From: Rahnella sikkimica
GTDB lineage: Bacteria; Pseudomonadota; Gammaproteobacteria; Enterobacterales; Enterobacteriaceae
Reading direction: 5' to 3'
NCBI RefSeq assembly: GCF_002951615.1
Contig: NZ_CP019062.1
Coordinates: 3,038,001-3,102,000, forward strand
DNA length: 64,000 nt
How positions within the stretch are numbered: the stretch's first letter is position 1; the number at the start of each line of letters is the position of its first letter. The notes under the pieces were generated by a model. It was not told the DNA's origin and ran no database searches. It worked only from the letters and a program-made list of their open reading frames with translations. The position numbers were made by a program, and so were the translations under genes. This document shows positions 38,190 to 45,752 of this stretch, in pieces.

Positions 38190-40890
38190 ACTGCCAGCCG
38201 TAACGGCGTACAAACCAGCCTTTCACACACTGCGTCAGCACCATGTAACCGGCCAGGATCGCGATGAGCCACGGGAAGTAGCTCAGCGGCAGCGCCTGCA
38301 ATTGCAGGAATCCGGCGACCGGCGAGTAGATCAGCGCGATACCGGTAATGACCACCATCAGCGTCATGATGCACAGCGGCCAGGACGCGCGGCTCTGGAT
38401 GAACGGCACTTTGCGCGTGCGGATCATGTGGACGATCAGCGTCTGCGACAACAGCCCCTCGATGAACCAGCCGGACTGGAACAGCGTCTGCGCTTCCACG
38501 GTATTGGCTTTAAACACCCACCACATCAGGCTGAACGTCAGAATGTCGAATACGGAACTGATCGGCCCGAAGAACACCATAAAGCGGCCGATATCCCCGG
38601 CGTTCCAGCGCTGCGGTTTTGCCAGCTGTTCTTCATCGACGTTATCAAACGGGATCGCCACCTGAGACACATCGTAAATCAGGTTCTGAATTAACAGGTG
38701 CAGCGGCAACATCGGCAGGAACGGCAGGAAGGCGCTGGCAACCAGTACGCTGAAGACGTTACCGAAGTTAGAACTGGCGGTCATTTTGATGTATTTCAGC
38801 ATGTTGGCGAAAGTCCTGCGCCCTTCCGTCACGCCCTGCTCCAGCACCATCAGGCTTTTTTCCAGCAGGATAATATCGGCGGCCTCTTTGGCGATATCCA
38901 CCGCAGAATCCACGGAAATACCGATATCCGCCGCACGCAGTGCCGGAGCGTCATTGATGCCGTCGCCCATAAATCCGACCACATGCCCTTCGCCGCGCAG
39001 CACGCGCACGATCCGTTCTTTGTGCATCGGCGTGAGTTTGGCAAAGACCGTGGTTTCGCGGGCAACGTGAAGCAGCTGTACGTCGTCGAGTTCGTCGATA
39101 TCGCTGCCAATCAGTACGTTATCCGCCTTTAAGCCGACGTCTTTGCAGACTTTACGCGCCACCAGCAGGTTGTCGCCGGTGAGAATTTTGACGGTCACGC
39201 CTTTGCGTTGCAGGGCTTCCAGCGCCGGTGCGGTGCTCTCTTTTGGCGGATCGAGGAACGCGATATACCCGGCCAGAATCAGGCTGGATTCGTCGGTCAC
39301 GCCGTAACCTTGCGTGCGCGAAGGCATCACTTTGTGCGCAACCGCAACCACGCGCAGCCCCTGCTGGTTGAGGTCATCAGTGATGCGGCGAATGCGCCCG
39401 AGCAGCACATCGGTCAGCGGAACAATCTCACCGTTAAGCTGTACCAGCGTACAAATCGACAGCATTTCTTCCAGCGCGCCTTTGCAAATCAGACGGTGGT
39501 TCTGATCGTTTTCAGCCACCACCACGGACATCCGGCGGCGGTCGAAATCAAACGGAATTTCATCGACCTTCAGCGAATTATGCCCATTGCTCACGTCGCC
39601 TGCGTCCAGTACCGCCACGTCGAGCAGGTTTTTCAGGCCGGTCTGGTAATGGCTGTTCAGCCACGCCAGATGCAGCACCTCATCGCTGGTTACGCCAAGC
39701 ACGTCGGTGTGGCGTTCGAGAACGATTTTATCTTGCGTCAGCGTGCCGGTTTTGTCGGTACAGAGAATGTCCATCGCGCCGAAGTTCTGGATCGCGTCCA
39801 GACGTTTGACGATGACTTTCTGGCGCGACAGTTTCACCGCGCCTTTCGCCAGCGTGGACGTCACAATCATCGGCAGCATTTCCGGCGTCAGCCCGACGGC
39901 GACGGACAGCGCAAACAGCGCCGCTTCCCACCAGTCGCCTTTGGTGTAGCCGTTGATCACCAGAACGACGGGCGTCATCACCATCATAAAGCGGATCAGC
40001 AGCCAGCTGACTTTGCTGATGCCTGCCTGGAAAGCATTCGGCTGGGTGTCTTCCTGCACCACGCGTTCGGCAAGCTGGCCGAACCAGGTTTTGGTGCCGG
40101 TCGCAATCACCATCGCGATTGCCGTGCCACTCACCACGTTGGTGCCCATAAAGCACAGGGTATTCAGCTCCAGCGGATCGTTCGCAATAGGTTTCTTTTC
40201 GCAGGGATGTTTTTCAACCGGCAGGGATTCGCCGGTCAGCGCCGCCTGGCTGATAAACAGATCTTTGGCGGAGAGAATACGCAAATCCGCCGGGATCATA
40301 TCGCCCGCTGACAGCTTGATCAGATCCCCTGGCACCAGCTGGCTGATGGCAATTTCGACCGTTTCACTGCGGCCGGTTTGCGCGTCACTGCGCAGCACGG
40401 ACGCGGTGTTGCTGACCATCGCTTTCAGCGCATCGGCCGCTTTGTTGGAACGCGCTTCCTGAATGAAGTGCATGAATGTCGAGATAAACACCATCGCGCC
40501 GATGACCAGCGCAGCGGTCAGATCGTCGGTGGCGTAAGACACCATGCCGAGCACGGTGAGCAGCAAATTGAACGGGTTACGGTAGCAGTGCCACAGGTGC
40601 AGCCACCACGGCGCAGGCTGTTGATCGCCGGTCTGATTGAGGCCGGAGACTTCGCGGATCGCCTCAGCTTCCTGTTCAGTCAGCCCTTCCGGATGGCTGG
40701 CAAATTGCAGGTAAAGTTGGTCTTCGGTTGCACGGGCACAGGCCTGACAATGCGCTGCCATCGCCGCAGGCACCGCCTGTGCGGCGCGGCCTGGCACGGT
40801 TTCGAGCATCGGGTCGCGACGAACTAAACGACGCGGAAGATTACGGCTGAGCGCATTGAGCAGCCGGGAAGTTATATTTTTGAACATCAT
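38188..40890 (-). CDS. mgtA: Magnesium-importing P-type ATPase
   Basis: The 900-residue P3B ATPase takes up Mg2+. It has the TGES actuator motif (LTGESLPVEK), phosphorylation motif CTDKTGTLTQ, nucleotide-binding KGALEEML, hinge GDGINDAPAL and ten transmembrane segments, ending WFVRRYGWQ as in E. coli MgtA (898). The start is one of two adjacent ATG codons at 40890/40887, preceded by AAAGG; an upstream in-frame extension to 40989 lies in the leader and is not coding. Expression is predicted to depend on PhoP/PhoQ and on the mgtL leader. Confidence 0.96.
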   Translation of the reverse strand: MMFKNITSRLLNALSRNLPRRLVRRDPMLETVPGRAAQAVPAAMAAHCQACARATEDQLYLQFASHPEGLTEQEAEAIREVSGLNQTGDQQPAPWWLHLWHCYRNPFNLLLTVLGMVSYATDDLTAALVIGAMVFISTFMHFIQEARSNKAADALKAMVSNTASVLRSDAQTGRSETVEIAISQLVPGDLIKLSAGDMIPADLRILSAKDLFISQAALTGESLPVEKHPCEKKPIANDPLELNTLCFMGTNVVSGTAIAMVIATGTKTWFGQLAERVVQEDTQPNAFQAGISKVSWLLIRFMMVMTPVVLVINGYTKGDWWEAALFALSVAVGLTPEMLPMIVTSTLAKGAVKLSRQKVIVKRLDAIQNFGAMDILCTDKTGTLTQDKIVLERHTDVLGVTSDEVLHLAWLNSHYQTGLKNLLDVAVLDAGDVSNGHNSLKVDEIPFDFDRRRMSVVVAENDQNHRLICKGALEEMLSICTLVQLNGEIVPLTDVLLGRIRRITDDLNQQGLRVVAVAHKVMPSRTQGYGVTDESSLILAGYIAFLDPPKESTAPALEALQRKGVTVKILTGDNLLVARKVCKDVGLKADNVLIGSDIDELDDVQLLHVARETTVFAKLTPMHKERIVRVLRGEGHVVGFMGDGINDAPALRAADIGISVDSAVDIAKEAADIILLEKSLMVLEQGVTEGRRTFANMLKYIKMTASSNFGNVFSVLVASAFLPFLPMLPLHLLIQNLIYDVSQVAIPFDNVDEEQLAKPQRWNAGDIGRFMVFFGPISSVFDILTFSLMWWVFKANTVEAQTLFQSGWFIEGLLSQTLIVHMIRTRKVPFIQSRASWPLCIMTLMVVITGIALIYSPVAGFLQLQALPLSYFPWLIAILAGYMVLTQCVKGWFVRRYGWQ

Positions 40891-41178
40891 TCGCACCTTT
40901 GTTTCGCCCACGGCAAAACCGCCACAAGCATGGCAAAAGGATTTTATAAAAACAGGGCGAACGAAAAAAAAACGTGCACCACTGCTCACCAGATAACGTC
41001 ACGGCAAGCAGCAGCAAAGGCGGGTGCTTACCGGATCACAACGGACCTACAGAATTGGGGTCGGGTTCCATCAGGTTTTCACCTCCGGTAAGGAACAGTT
41101 TGGAAATTCATAGCCGTCGGGCAGGAAAATCCGTTAGGGTTATCAGGAATAAGTGGATATACCTTCGATAATTCGCGC
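40891..41178 (-). ncRNA. mgtA 5' leader RNA
   Basis: The transcript from the PhoP promoter runs about 280 nt before mgtA. It includes mgtL (41071-41036) and then, near 41020-40970, sequence with GC-rich stretches followed by a run of nine Ts (just after GTGCACG), a possible termination site. In E. coli and Salmonella this leader senses Mg2+ and proline through mgtL translation. Alternative stems were not folded. Confidence 0.7.
41036..41071 (-). CDS. mgtL: mgtA leader peptide
   Basis: An 11-codon frame encodes MEPDPNSVGPL. Its first five residues equal those of E. coli MgtL (MEPDP...), including the early Glu, Asp and Pro residues that destabilise ribosomes at low Mg2+. The Shine-Dalgarno GGAGG lies 9 bases before the ATG. 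It stands in the mgtA leader downstream of a PhoP box. It is shorter than the 17-residue E. coli peptide and lacks the basic tail. Confidence 0.85.
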   Translation of the reverse strand: MEPDPNSVGPL

Positions 41179-41213
41179 AGTATACGCCGGTGAACTGCAA
41201 CCAAAATTAAACC
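41179..41213 (-). promoter_or_regulatory. PhoP box and -10 of the mgtA promoter
   Basis: On the minus strand GGTTTA-N5-GGTTGC (41213-41197) matches the (T/G)GTTTA-N5-(T/G)GTTTA box at 10 of 12 positions, and 12 bp further lies TATACT (41184-41179). This is the canonical spacing of PhoP-activated promoters. Confidence 0.85.
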
Positions 41214-41258
41214 TGATCAACTTATTAATCATCCCTAAAACAACCATACAAAAAAACT

Positions 41259-42209
41259 ATGCAAAATCGCCTGACTATAAATGACATTGCCCGCCTGAGT
41301 GGCGTCGGAAAATCCACGGTATCGCGTGTGCTGAATAATGAAGGCAATGTCAGCCCGCAAACCCGTGAGCGCGTTTTGCAGGTGATTGAGCAGGAGCATT
41401 TCAGCCCGTCAAAATCGGCACGCGCCATGCGCGGGTTCAGCGACAAAATTGTGGCGATTATCGTGTCGCGTCTGGATTCTCCTTCGGAGAATCAGGCGGT
41501 TCGCGCCATGCTGCCGTTGTTTTATCAGCAGGGATACGACCCGATTGTGCTGGAAAGTCAGTTCAGCGCCGAACGCGTGAAAGAGCATCTGCAGGTGCTG
41601 AAGCAGCGCAATATCGACGGCGTGGTGTTGTTTGGTTTTACCGGATTGTCGGCGCAAATGCTGACGCCGTGGAAAGATAAACTGGTCATGTTGGCGCGCG
41701 ATATGCCGGGGTTGTCTTCGGTCTGCTACGACGATGCGGGCGCGGTGCAGCTGCTGATGCAAAAATTGCTGGCGCAGAATATCCGGTCAATTGGCTTTAT
41801 CGGCGTGTCTGCGCACGACACCACCACCGGGCAACGGCGCAGCGAGGCGTACCGGGCTTTTTGTCAGGAACATCACCTCACGCCGCACATTGCGCTGGGT
41901 GAACTCACTTACCAGAGCGGTTTCGAGCTGATCCCGCAATTGCTCAGCCGCAAGATTCAGGCAGTGATTTGCGCCTCCGACACCATCGCGATTGGCGCGC
42001 AGAAATACCTGCAACAGCAGCAAATCCGCGACGTACAGGTTTGTGGCATCGGGAATAATCCGTTGCTGCATTTTCTGTTTCCGGAATCCCTGTCGGTTGA
42101 ACTGGGTTATGGCGCAGGCGGAGAAGCCGCCGCGAAGCAGCTTCTGGCGCAACTCGACGGCTCCGCAACGCTGCAACAACTGATGATTCCCGGTCAGCTC
42201 GCCGTTTGA
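41259..42209 (+). CDS. treR: Trehalose operon repressor
   Basis: The 316-residue LacI/GalR-family repressor has an N-terminal helix-turn-helix (LTINDIARLSGVGKSTVSRVLNNEG) and a periplasmic-binding-protein-like effector domain. E. coli TreR (315) binds trehalose-6-phosphate as inducer and trehalose as anti-inducer. It lies just upstream of treBC in the same direction. No good Shine-Dalgarno is seen before the ATG (a run of A residues instead), suggesting weak translation. Confidence 0.94.
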   Translation: MQNRLTINDIARLSGVGKSTVSRVLNNEGNVSPQTRERVLQVIEQEHFSPSKSARAMRGFSDKIVAIIVSRLDSPSENQAVRAMLPLFYQQGYDPIVLESQFSAERVKEHLQVLKQRNIDGVVLFGFTGLSAQMLTPWKDKLVMLARDMPGLSSVCYDDAGAVQLLMQKLLAQNIRSIGFIGVSAHDTTTGQRRSEAYRAFCQEHHLTPHIALGELTYQSGFELIPQLLSRKIQAVICASDTIAIGAQKYLQQQQIRDVQVCGIGNNPLLHFLFPESLSVELGYGAGGEAAAKQLLAQLDGSATLQQLMIPGQLAV

Positions 42210-42264
42210 TTCCCCCCTCTTTCTTTTTCTGAATAACAGAAACTTTGTGATCGTCCCGGCAAAA

Positions 42265-42307
42265 CCGGGAACGTTCCCGGACAAGTTCCCACCGCCTTCG
42301 CTATGCT
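42265..42307 (+). promoter_or_regulatory. TreR-type operator and treB promoter
   Basis: A perfect 16-bp palindrome CCGGGAACGTTCCCGG (42265-42280) contains GGGAACGTTCCC, the kind of operator expected for TreR. A -35-like GGACAA (42279-42284) and -10-like TATGCT (42302-42307) follow with 17-bp spacing, so repressor binding would cover the -35. Confidence 0.75.
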
Positions 42308-42364
42308 TGAACCGTTCCCTACCTCAACGACAAATTTACGCATACCTATAAAAGGCCACCTCCT

Positions 42365-43783
42365 ATGAGCAAGGTAAAACAACAGGATGTTGATCAGCTG
42401 ATCGCCCTCGTGGGCGGCAGTGACAATATCGCGATGGTGACTCATTGCATCACGCGTCTTCGTTTTGTCCTCAATGATCCGTCCAAAGCTGACCCGAAAG
42501 GTCTCGAAGCCTTGCCGATGGTCAAAGGCTGCTTCACCAACGCCGGTCAGTTTCAGGTGGTTATCGGCCCGGAAGTGGACGACTACTACAAAGTGCTGAT
42601 CGCCAGCACCGGCAAAAGCGAAGCCGGTAAAGAGCAGGCGAAAGTCGCCGCCCGCAAGAATATGAGCTGGTTTGAGCGCGGTATTTCGCACTTCGCTGAA
42701 ATCTTCTTCCCGTTATTACCGGCGCTGATCAGCGGCGGTCTGATCCTCGGTTTCCGCAACGTCATCGGTGACATTCCGATGAGCGGCGGCCAGACGCTGG
42801 CGCAGATGCACCCGCTCTGGCAATCCATTTACGACTTCCTGTGGTTGCTGGGCGAAGCGGTGTTTATGTTCCTGCCGGTCGCCGTGTGCTGGTCGACCGT
42901 GAAGAAAATGGGGGGAACGGAAATTCTCGGCATCGTGTTAGGCATCACGCTGGTTTCACCACAGCTGATGAACTCCTACAACCTCGGTCAGCAAATTCCT
43001 GAAGTGTGGAATTTCGGCTGGTTCACCATCGAAAAAGTCGGTTATCAGGCGCAGGTTATTCCTTCCGTTCTCGCCGGTATGGCGCTGGCGATGATTGAAA
43101 ATGGCCTGAAACGCATCGTGCCGAATTACCTGTATCTGGTGATTGTGCCGGTCACGTCGCTGATTATTGCCGTCTTCCTGGCGCACACGCTGATCGGGCC
43201 GTTTGGCCGCATGATCGGCGACGGCGTGGCCTTTGCAGTGAAATTCGTGATGACCGGCAGCCTCGCGCCCGTCGGTGCTGCGCTGTTTGGTTTCCTGTAT
43301 GCGCCGCTGGTGATCACCGGTGTGCATCAGACTACGCTCGCCATCGACATGCAGATGGTCCAGAGTACCGGCGGCACCCCGGTCTGGCCGCTGATCGCCC
43401 TGTCCAACATTGCACAGGCCGCTGCCGTGGTCGGCGTCATTATCGTCAGCCGTAAACACAATGAACGTGAAATTTCCGTGCCTGCCGCCATCTCCGCGTT
43501 CCTCGGCGTAACCGAACCGGCGATGTACGGGATCAACCTGAAATACCGCTTCCCGATGCTCTGCGCGATGATCGGCTCTGCTTTCGCCGGGCTTATCTGC
43601 GGCCTGTTTGGCGTGACGGCAAACGGCATCGGCGTCGGTGGCCTGCCGGGCATTTTGTCCATCAAACCGCAGTTCTGGAGCATCTACGCGCTGGCGATGC
43701 TGGTGGCGATTGTGGTTCCGATCATCCTGACCGTGCTGGTTTATCAGCGTAAAGCCCGGCGTGGCGAACTGGCAGTGGTGTGA
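42365..43783 (+). CDS. treB: PTS trehalose-specific EIIBC component
   Basis: The 472-residue membrane protein has an EIIB domain (about 1-85) with phosphorylated Cys28 in THCITRLRF and an EIIC domain with about ten membrane segments and the GVHQTT motif. It imports trehalose as trehalose-6-phosphate. No EIIA domain is fused; as in E. coli it must use the glucose EIIA (Crr). It matches E. coli TreB (473). Confidence 0.97.
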   Translation: MSKVKQQDVDQLIALVGGSDNIAMVTHCITRLRFVLNDPSKADPKGLEALPMVKGCFTNAGQFQVVIGPEVDDYYKVLIASTGKSEAGKEQAKVAARKNMSWFERGISHFAEIFFPLLPALISGGLILGFRNVIGDIPMSGGQTLAQMHPLWQSIYDFLWLLGEAVFMFLPVAVCWSTVKKMGGTEILGIVLGITLVSPQLMNSYNLGQQIPEVWNFGWFTIEKVGYQAQVIPSVLAGMALAMIENGLKRIVPNYLYLVIVPVTSLIIAVFLAHTLIGPFGRMIGDGVAFAVKFVMTGSLAPVGAALFGFLYAPLVITGVHQTTLAIDMQMVQSTGGTPVWPLIALSNIAQAAAVVGVIIVSRKHNEREISVPAAISAFLGVTEPAMYGINLKYRFPMLCAMIGSAFAGLICGLFGVTANGIGVGGLPGILSIKPQFWSIYALAMLVAIVVPIILTVLVYQRKARRGELAVV

Positions 43784-43809
43784 AACAGATGTTGAATAAG
43801 GAAAATGCG

Positions 43810-45453
43810 ATGAGCAGCGAATTGCCGTGGTGGAAAAACGGCGTGATTTACCAGATTTACCCGAAGAGTTTTCAGGACACCACGGGCAGCGGCACCGGCG
43901 ATATTAACGGCATCACGCAACGTCTGGATTACCTGAAAACACTGGGCGTTGACGCGCTGTGGCTGACGCCGGTGTACCTGTCGCCGCAGATCGATAACGG
44001 CTACGACGTGGCGGATTACTGCGCGATTGACCCGGCTTACGGCACGCTGGAAGATTTCGAGCGCCTGACCCGCGAGGCGCATCAGCGCGGCATCCGCATC
44101 GTCATGGACATGGTGTTTAACCACACGTCGACGCACCACGAATGGTTCCGCCAGTCGCAGGATCCGGCCAGCGTTTTCCGTCCGTTTTACATTTGGCGCG
44201 ACAGCGCGCCAGAAGGCGGGCCGCCGAATAACTGGCGTTCAAAATTTGGCGGCGGCGCGTGGGCGTGGCACGAAAACAGTGGGCAATATTATCTGCATCT
44301 GTTTGCCACCGAGCAGGCGGATCTCAACTGGGAATACCCGCCGGTGCGCGAGGCGCTGAAAAAAGTCTGTCAGTTCTGGGCGGATAAGGGCGTCGACGGT
44401 TTACGTCTGGATGTGATCAATCTGGTGTCCAAGCAGCAGGATTTCCCGGCGGACGATACCGGCGATGGCCGCCGTTTTTACACCGACGGTCCGCGCATTC
44501 ACGAATTTCTGCAAGAGTTTAGCCGCGACGTTTTCAAACCGCTCGGGCTGATGACGGTCGGTGAAATGTCATCGACCAAACTGGAGCATTGCCGCCGCTA
44601 CGCCGCCAATGACGGCAGCGAATTATCGATGACGTTTAACTTCCATCACCTGAAAGTCGATTATCCGAACGGTGAAAAATGGACGGACGCGCCGCCGGAT
44701 TTCGTGCAGCTCAAGCAGATTTTCCGCGAATGGCAGCAGGGAATGCACGGCCACGCCTGGAACGCGCTGTTCTGGTGTAACCACGATCAGCCGCGGATTG
44801 TCTCGCGTTTTGGCGATGAAGGCGCACTGCGCGAAACGTCCGCGAAAATGTTGGCGATGGTGCTGCACGGTTTGCAGGGCACGCCGTACATTTATCAGGG
44901 CGAAGAGATCGGCATGACCAATCCGGGCTTTAAACATCTTGAGCAATACCGCGATGTGGAAAGCCTGAACATGTTTGCTGAACTGAAATCCGACGGGCGC
45001 AGCAACGAAGAGCTGCTGCGGATCCTGGCGCGAAAATCCCGTGATAACAGCCGGACGCCGATGCAATGGAACGACGGCGATCAGGGCGGTTTCACCACCG
45101 GCACACCGTGGATTTCGGTCAGCCATAACGTAAAAGACATCAACACCGAACAGGCGCTGGCGGATAAAAACTCCGTATTTTATCTCTATCAGCAACTGAT
45201 TCAGCTGCGCAAAACCGTACCGGTGCTGACCCACGGGGATTATCAGGATCTGCTGCCGGAACACCCGCAGTTGTGGTGTTACCAGCGTGAGGCAAACGGG
45301 CAAACGTTGCAGGTGATGGCGAATCTGAGTGATGAAAATCAGGCCGTCGTTCTGCCTGATTTCGAAGGCAAAACGCTGCTGAGTAACTATGGTGATGAAC
45401 CGGTTTCAGGCCGTCTTCGTCCTTACGAATGCCGCTGGCAACTCCTCGCGTAA
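43810..45453 (+). CDS. treC: Trehalose-6-phosphate hydrolase
   Basis: The 547-residue cytoplasmic GH13 enzyme splits trehalose-6-phosphate into glucose and glucose-6-phosphate. It has the family regions IVMDMVFNHTS, GLRLDVINL (nucleophile Asp), the acid/base Glu in MTVGEMSS and WCNHDQPRIVSRFGD. I start at the ATG at 43810 because AAGGA lies 8 bases upstream and the family begins near WWKNGVIYQIYPKSF; an in-frame GTG at 43780 overlaps the treB stop and is less likely. Confidence 0.96.
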   Translation: MSSELPWWKNGVIYQIYPKSFQDTTGSGTGDINGITQRLDYLKTLGVDALWLTPVYLSPQIDNGYDVADYCAIDPAYGTLEDFERLTREAHQRGIRIVMDMVFNHTSTHHEWFRQSQDPASVFRPFYIWRDSAPEGGPPNNWRSKFGGGAWAWHENSGQYYLHLFATEQADLNWEYPPVREALKKVCQFWADKGVDGLRLDVINLVSKQQDFPADDTGDGRRFYTDGPRIHEFLQEFSRDVFKPLGLMTVGEMSSTKLEHCRRYAANDGSELSMTFNFHHLKVDYPNGEKWTDAPPDFVQLKQIFREWQQGMHGHAWNALFWCNHDQPRIVSRFGDEGALRETSAKMLAMVLHGLQGTPYIYQGEEIGMTNPGFKHLEQYRDVESLNMFAELKSDGRSNEELLRILARKSRDNSRTPMQWNDGDQGGFTTGTPWISVSHNVKDINTEQALADKNSVFYLYQQLIQLRKTVPVLTHGDYQDLLPEHPQLWCYQREANGQTLQVMANLSDENQAVVLPDFEGKTLLSNYGDEPVSGRLRPYECRWQLLA

Positions 45454-45472
45454 TCTGAATTTTCACATCTGT

Positions 45473-45510
45473 CGGGTCAGTCACATCGTTGGCTGACCCG
45501 TTTGTTTTTT
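45473..45510 (+). terminator. Terminator of treBC
   Basis: CGGGTCAG/CTGACCCG stem followed by TTTGTTTTTT, 20 bp past the treC stop. Confidence 0.93.
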
Positions 45511-45591
45511 ATGCATCTCCTTTAAAAACAACACGCAAAAAACAGGCCAAAATTAACATTTGTTCACCTATTCTTCCGACGAAAAAATTCT

Positions 45592-45605
45592 TTGTTTCAG
45601 GTCAA
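45592..45605. promoter_or_regulatory. FNR-like site before nrdD
   Basis: TTGTT-N4-GTCAA matches 8 of 10 positions of the FNR consensus TTGAT-N4-ATCAA. If the TATAGT at 45649-45654 is the -10, the site centres near -62, close to the FNR position known for E. coli nrdD. Confidence 0.5.
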
Positions 45606-45631
45606 TAAAATGACAATTAACGCTCGCGCAG

Positions 45632-45679
45632 ATCCTACATCTAGTGTGTATAGTACACACCCAACCCAATATGTAGCGA
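45632..45679. promoter_or_regulatory. Pair of NrdR boxes before nrdD
   Basis: Two 16-bp sequences, ATCCTACATCTAGTGT (45632) and ACCCAATATGTAGCGA (45664), each match the NrdR consensus ACACWATATATWGTGT at 12 of 16 positions and start exactly 32 bp apart, the usual phased spacing. A TATAGT -10 lies between them. Confidence 0.75.
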
Positions 45680-45752
45680 TTTCCCGCAAAACACCCACAA
45701 CCGGCCTCTAAGCCTTGCGGGGCGCGGGAATGAGCGTAAAAGGAGTGTCATT

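Noticed and set aside
39208..40311. A 367-codon plus-strand frame opposite mgtA
   Set aside because: Antisense to a conserved P-type ATPase gene, low-complexity composition, no ribosome site or family likeness.
40891..40989. N-terminal extension of mgtA by 33 residues
   Set aside because: It falls in the regulatory leader, and the family start (MFKNI) with AAAGG is at 40890/40887.
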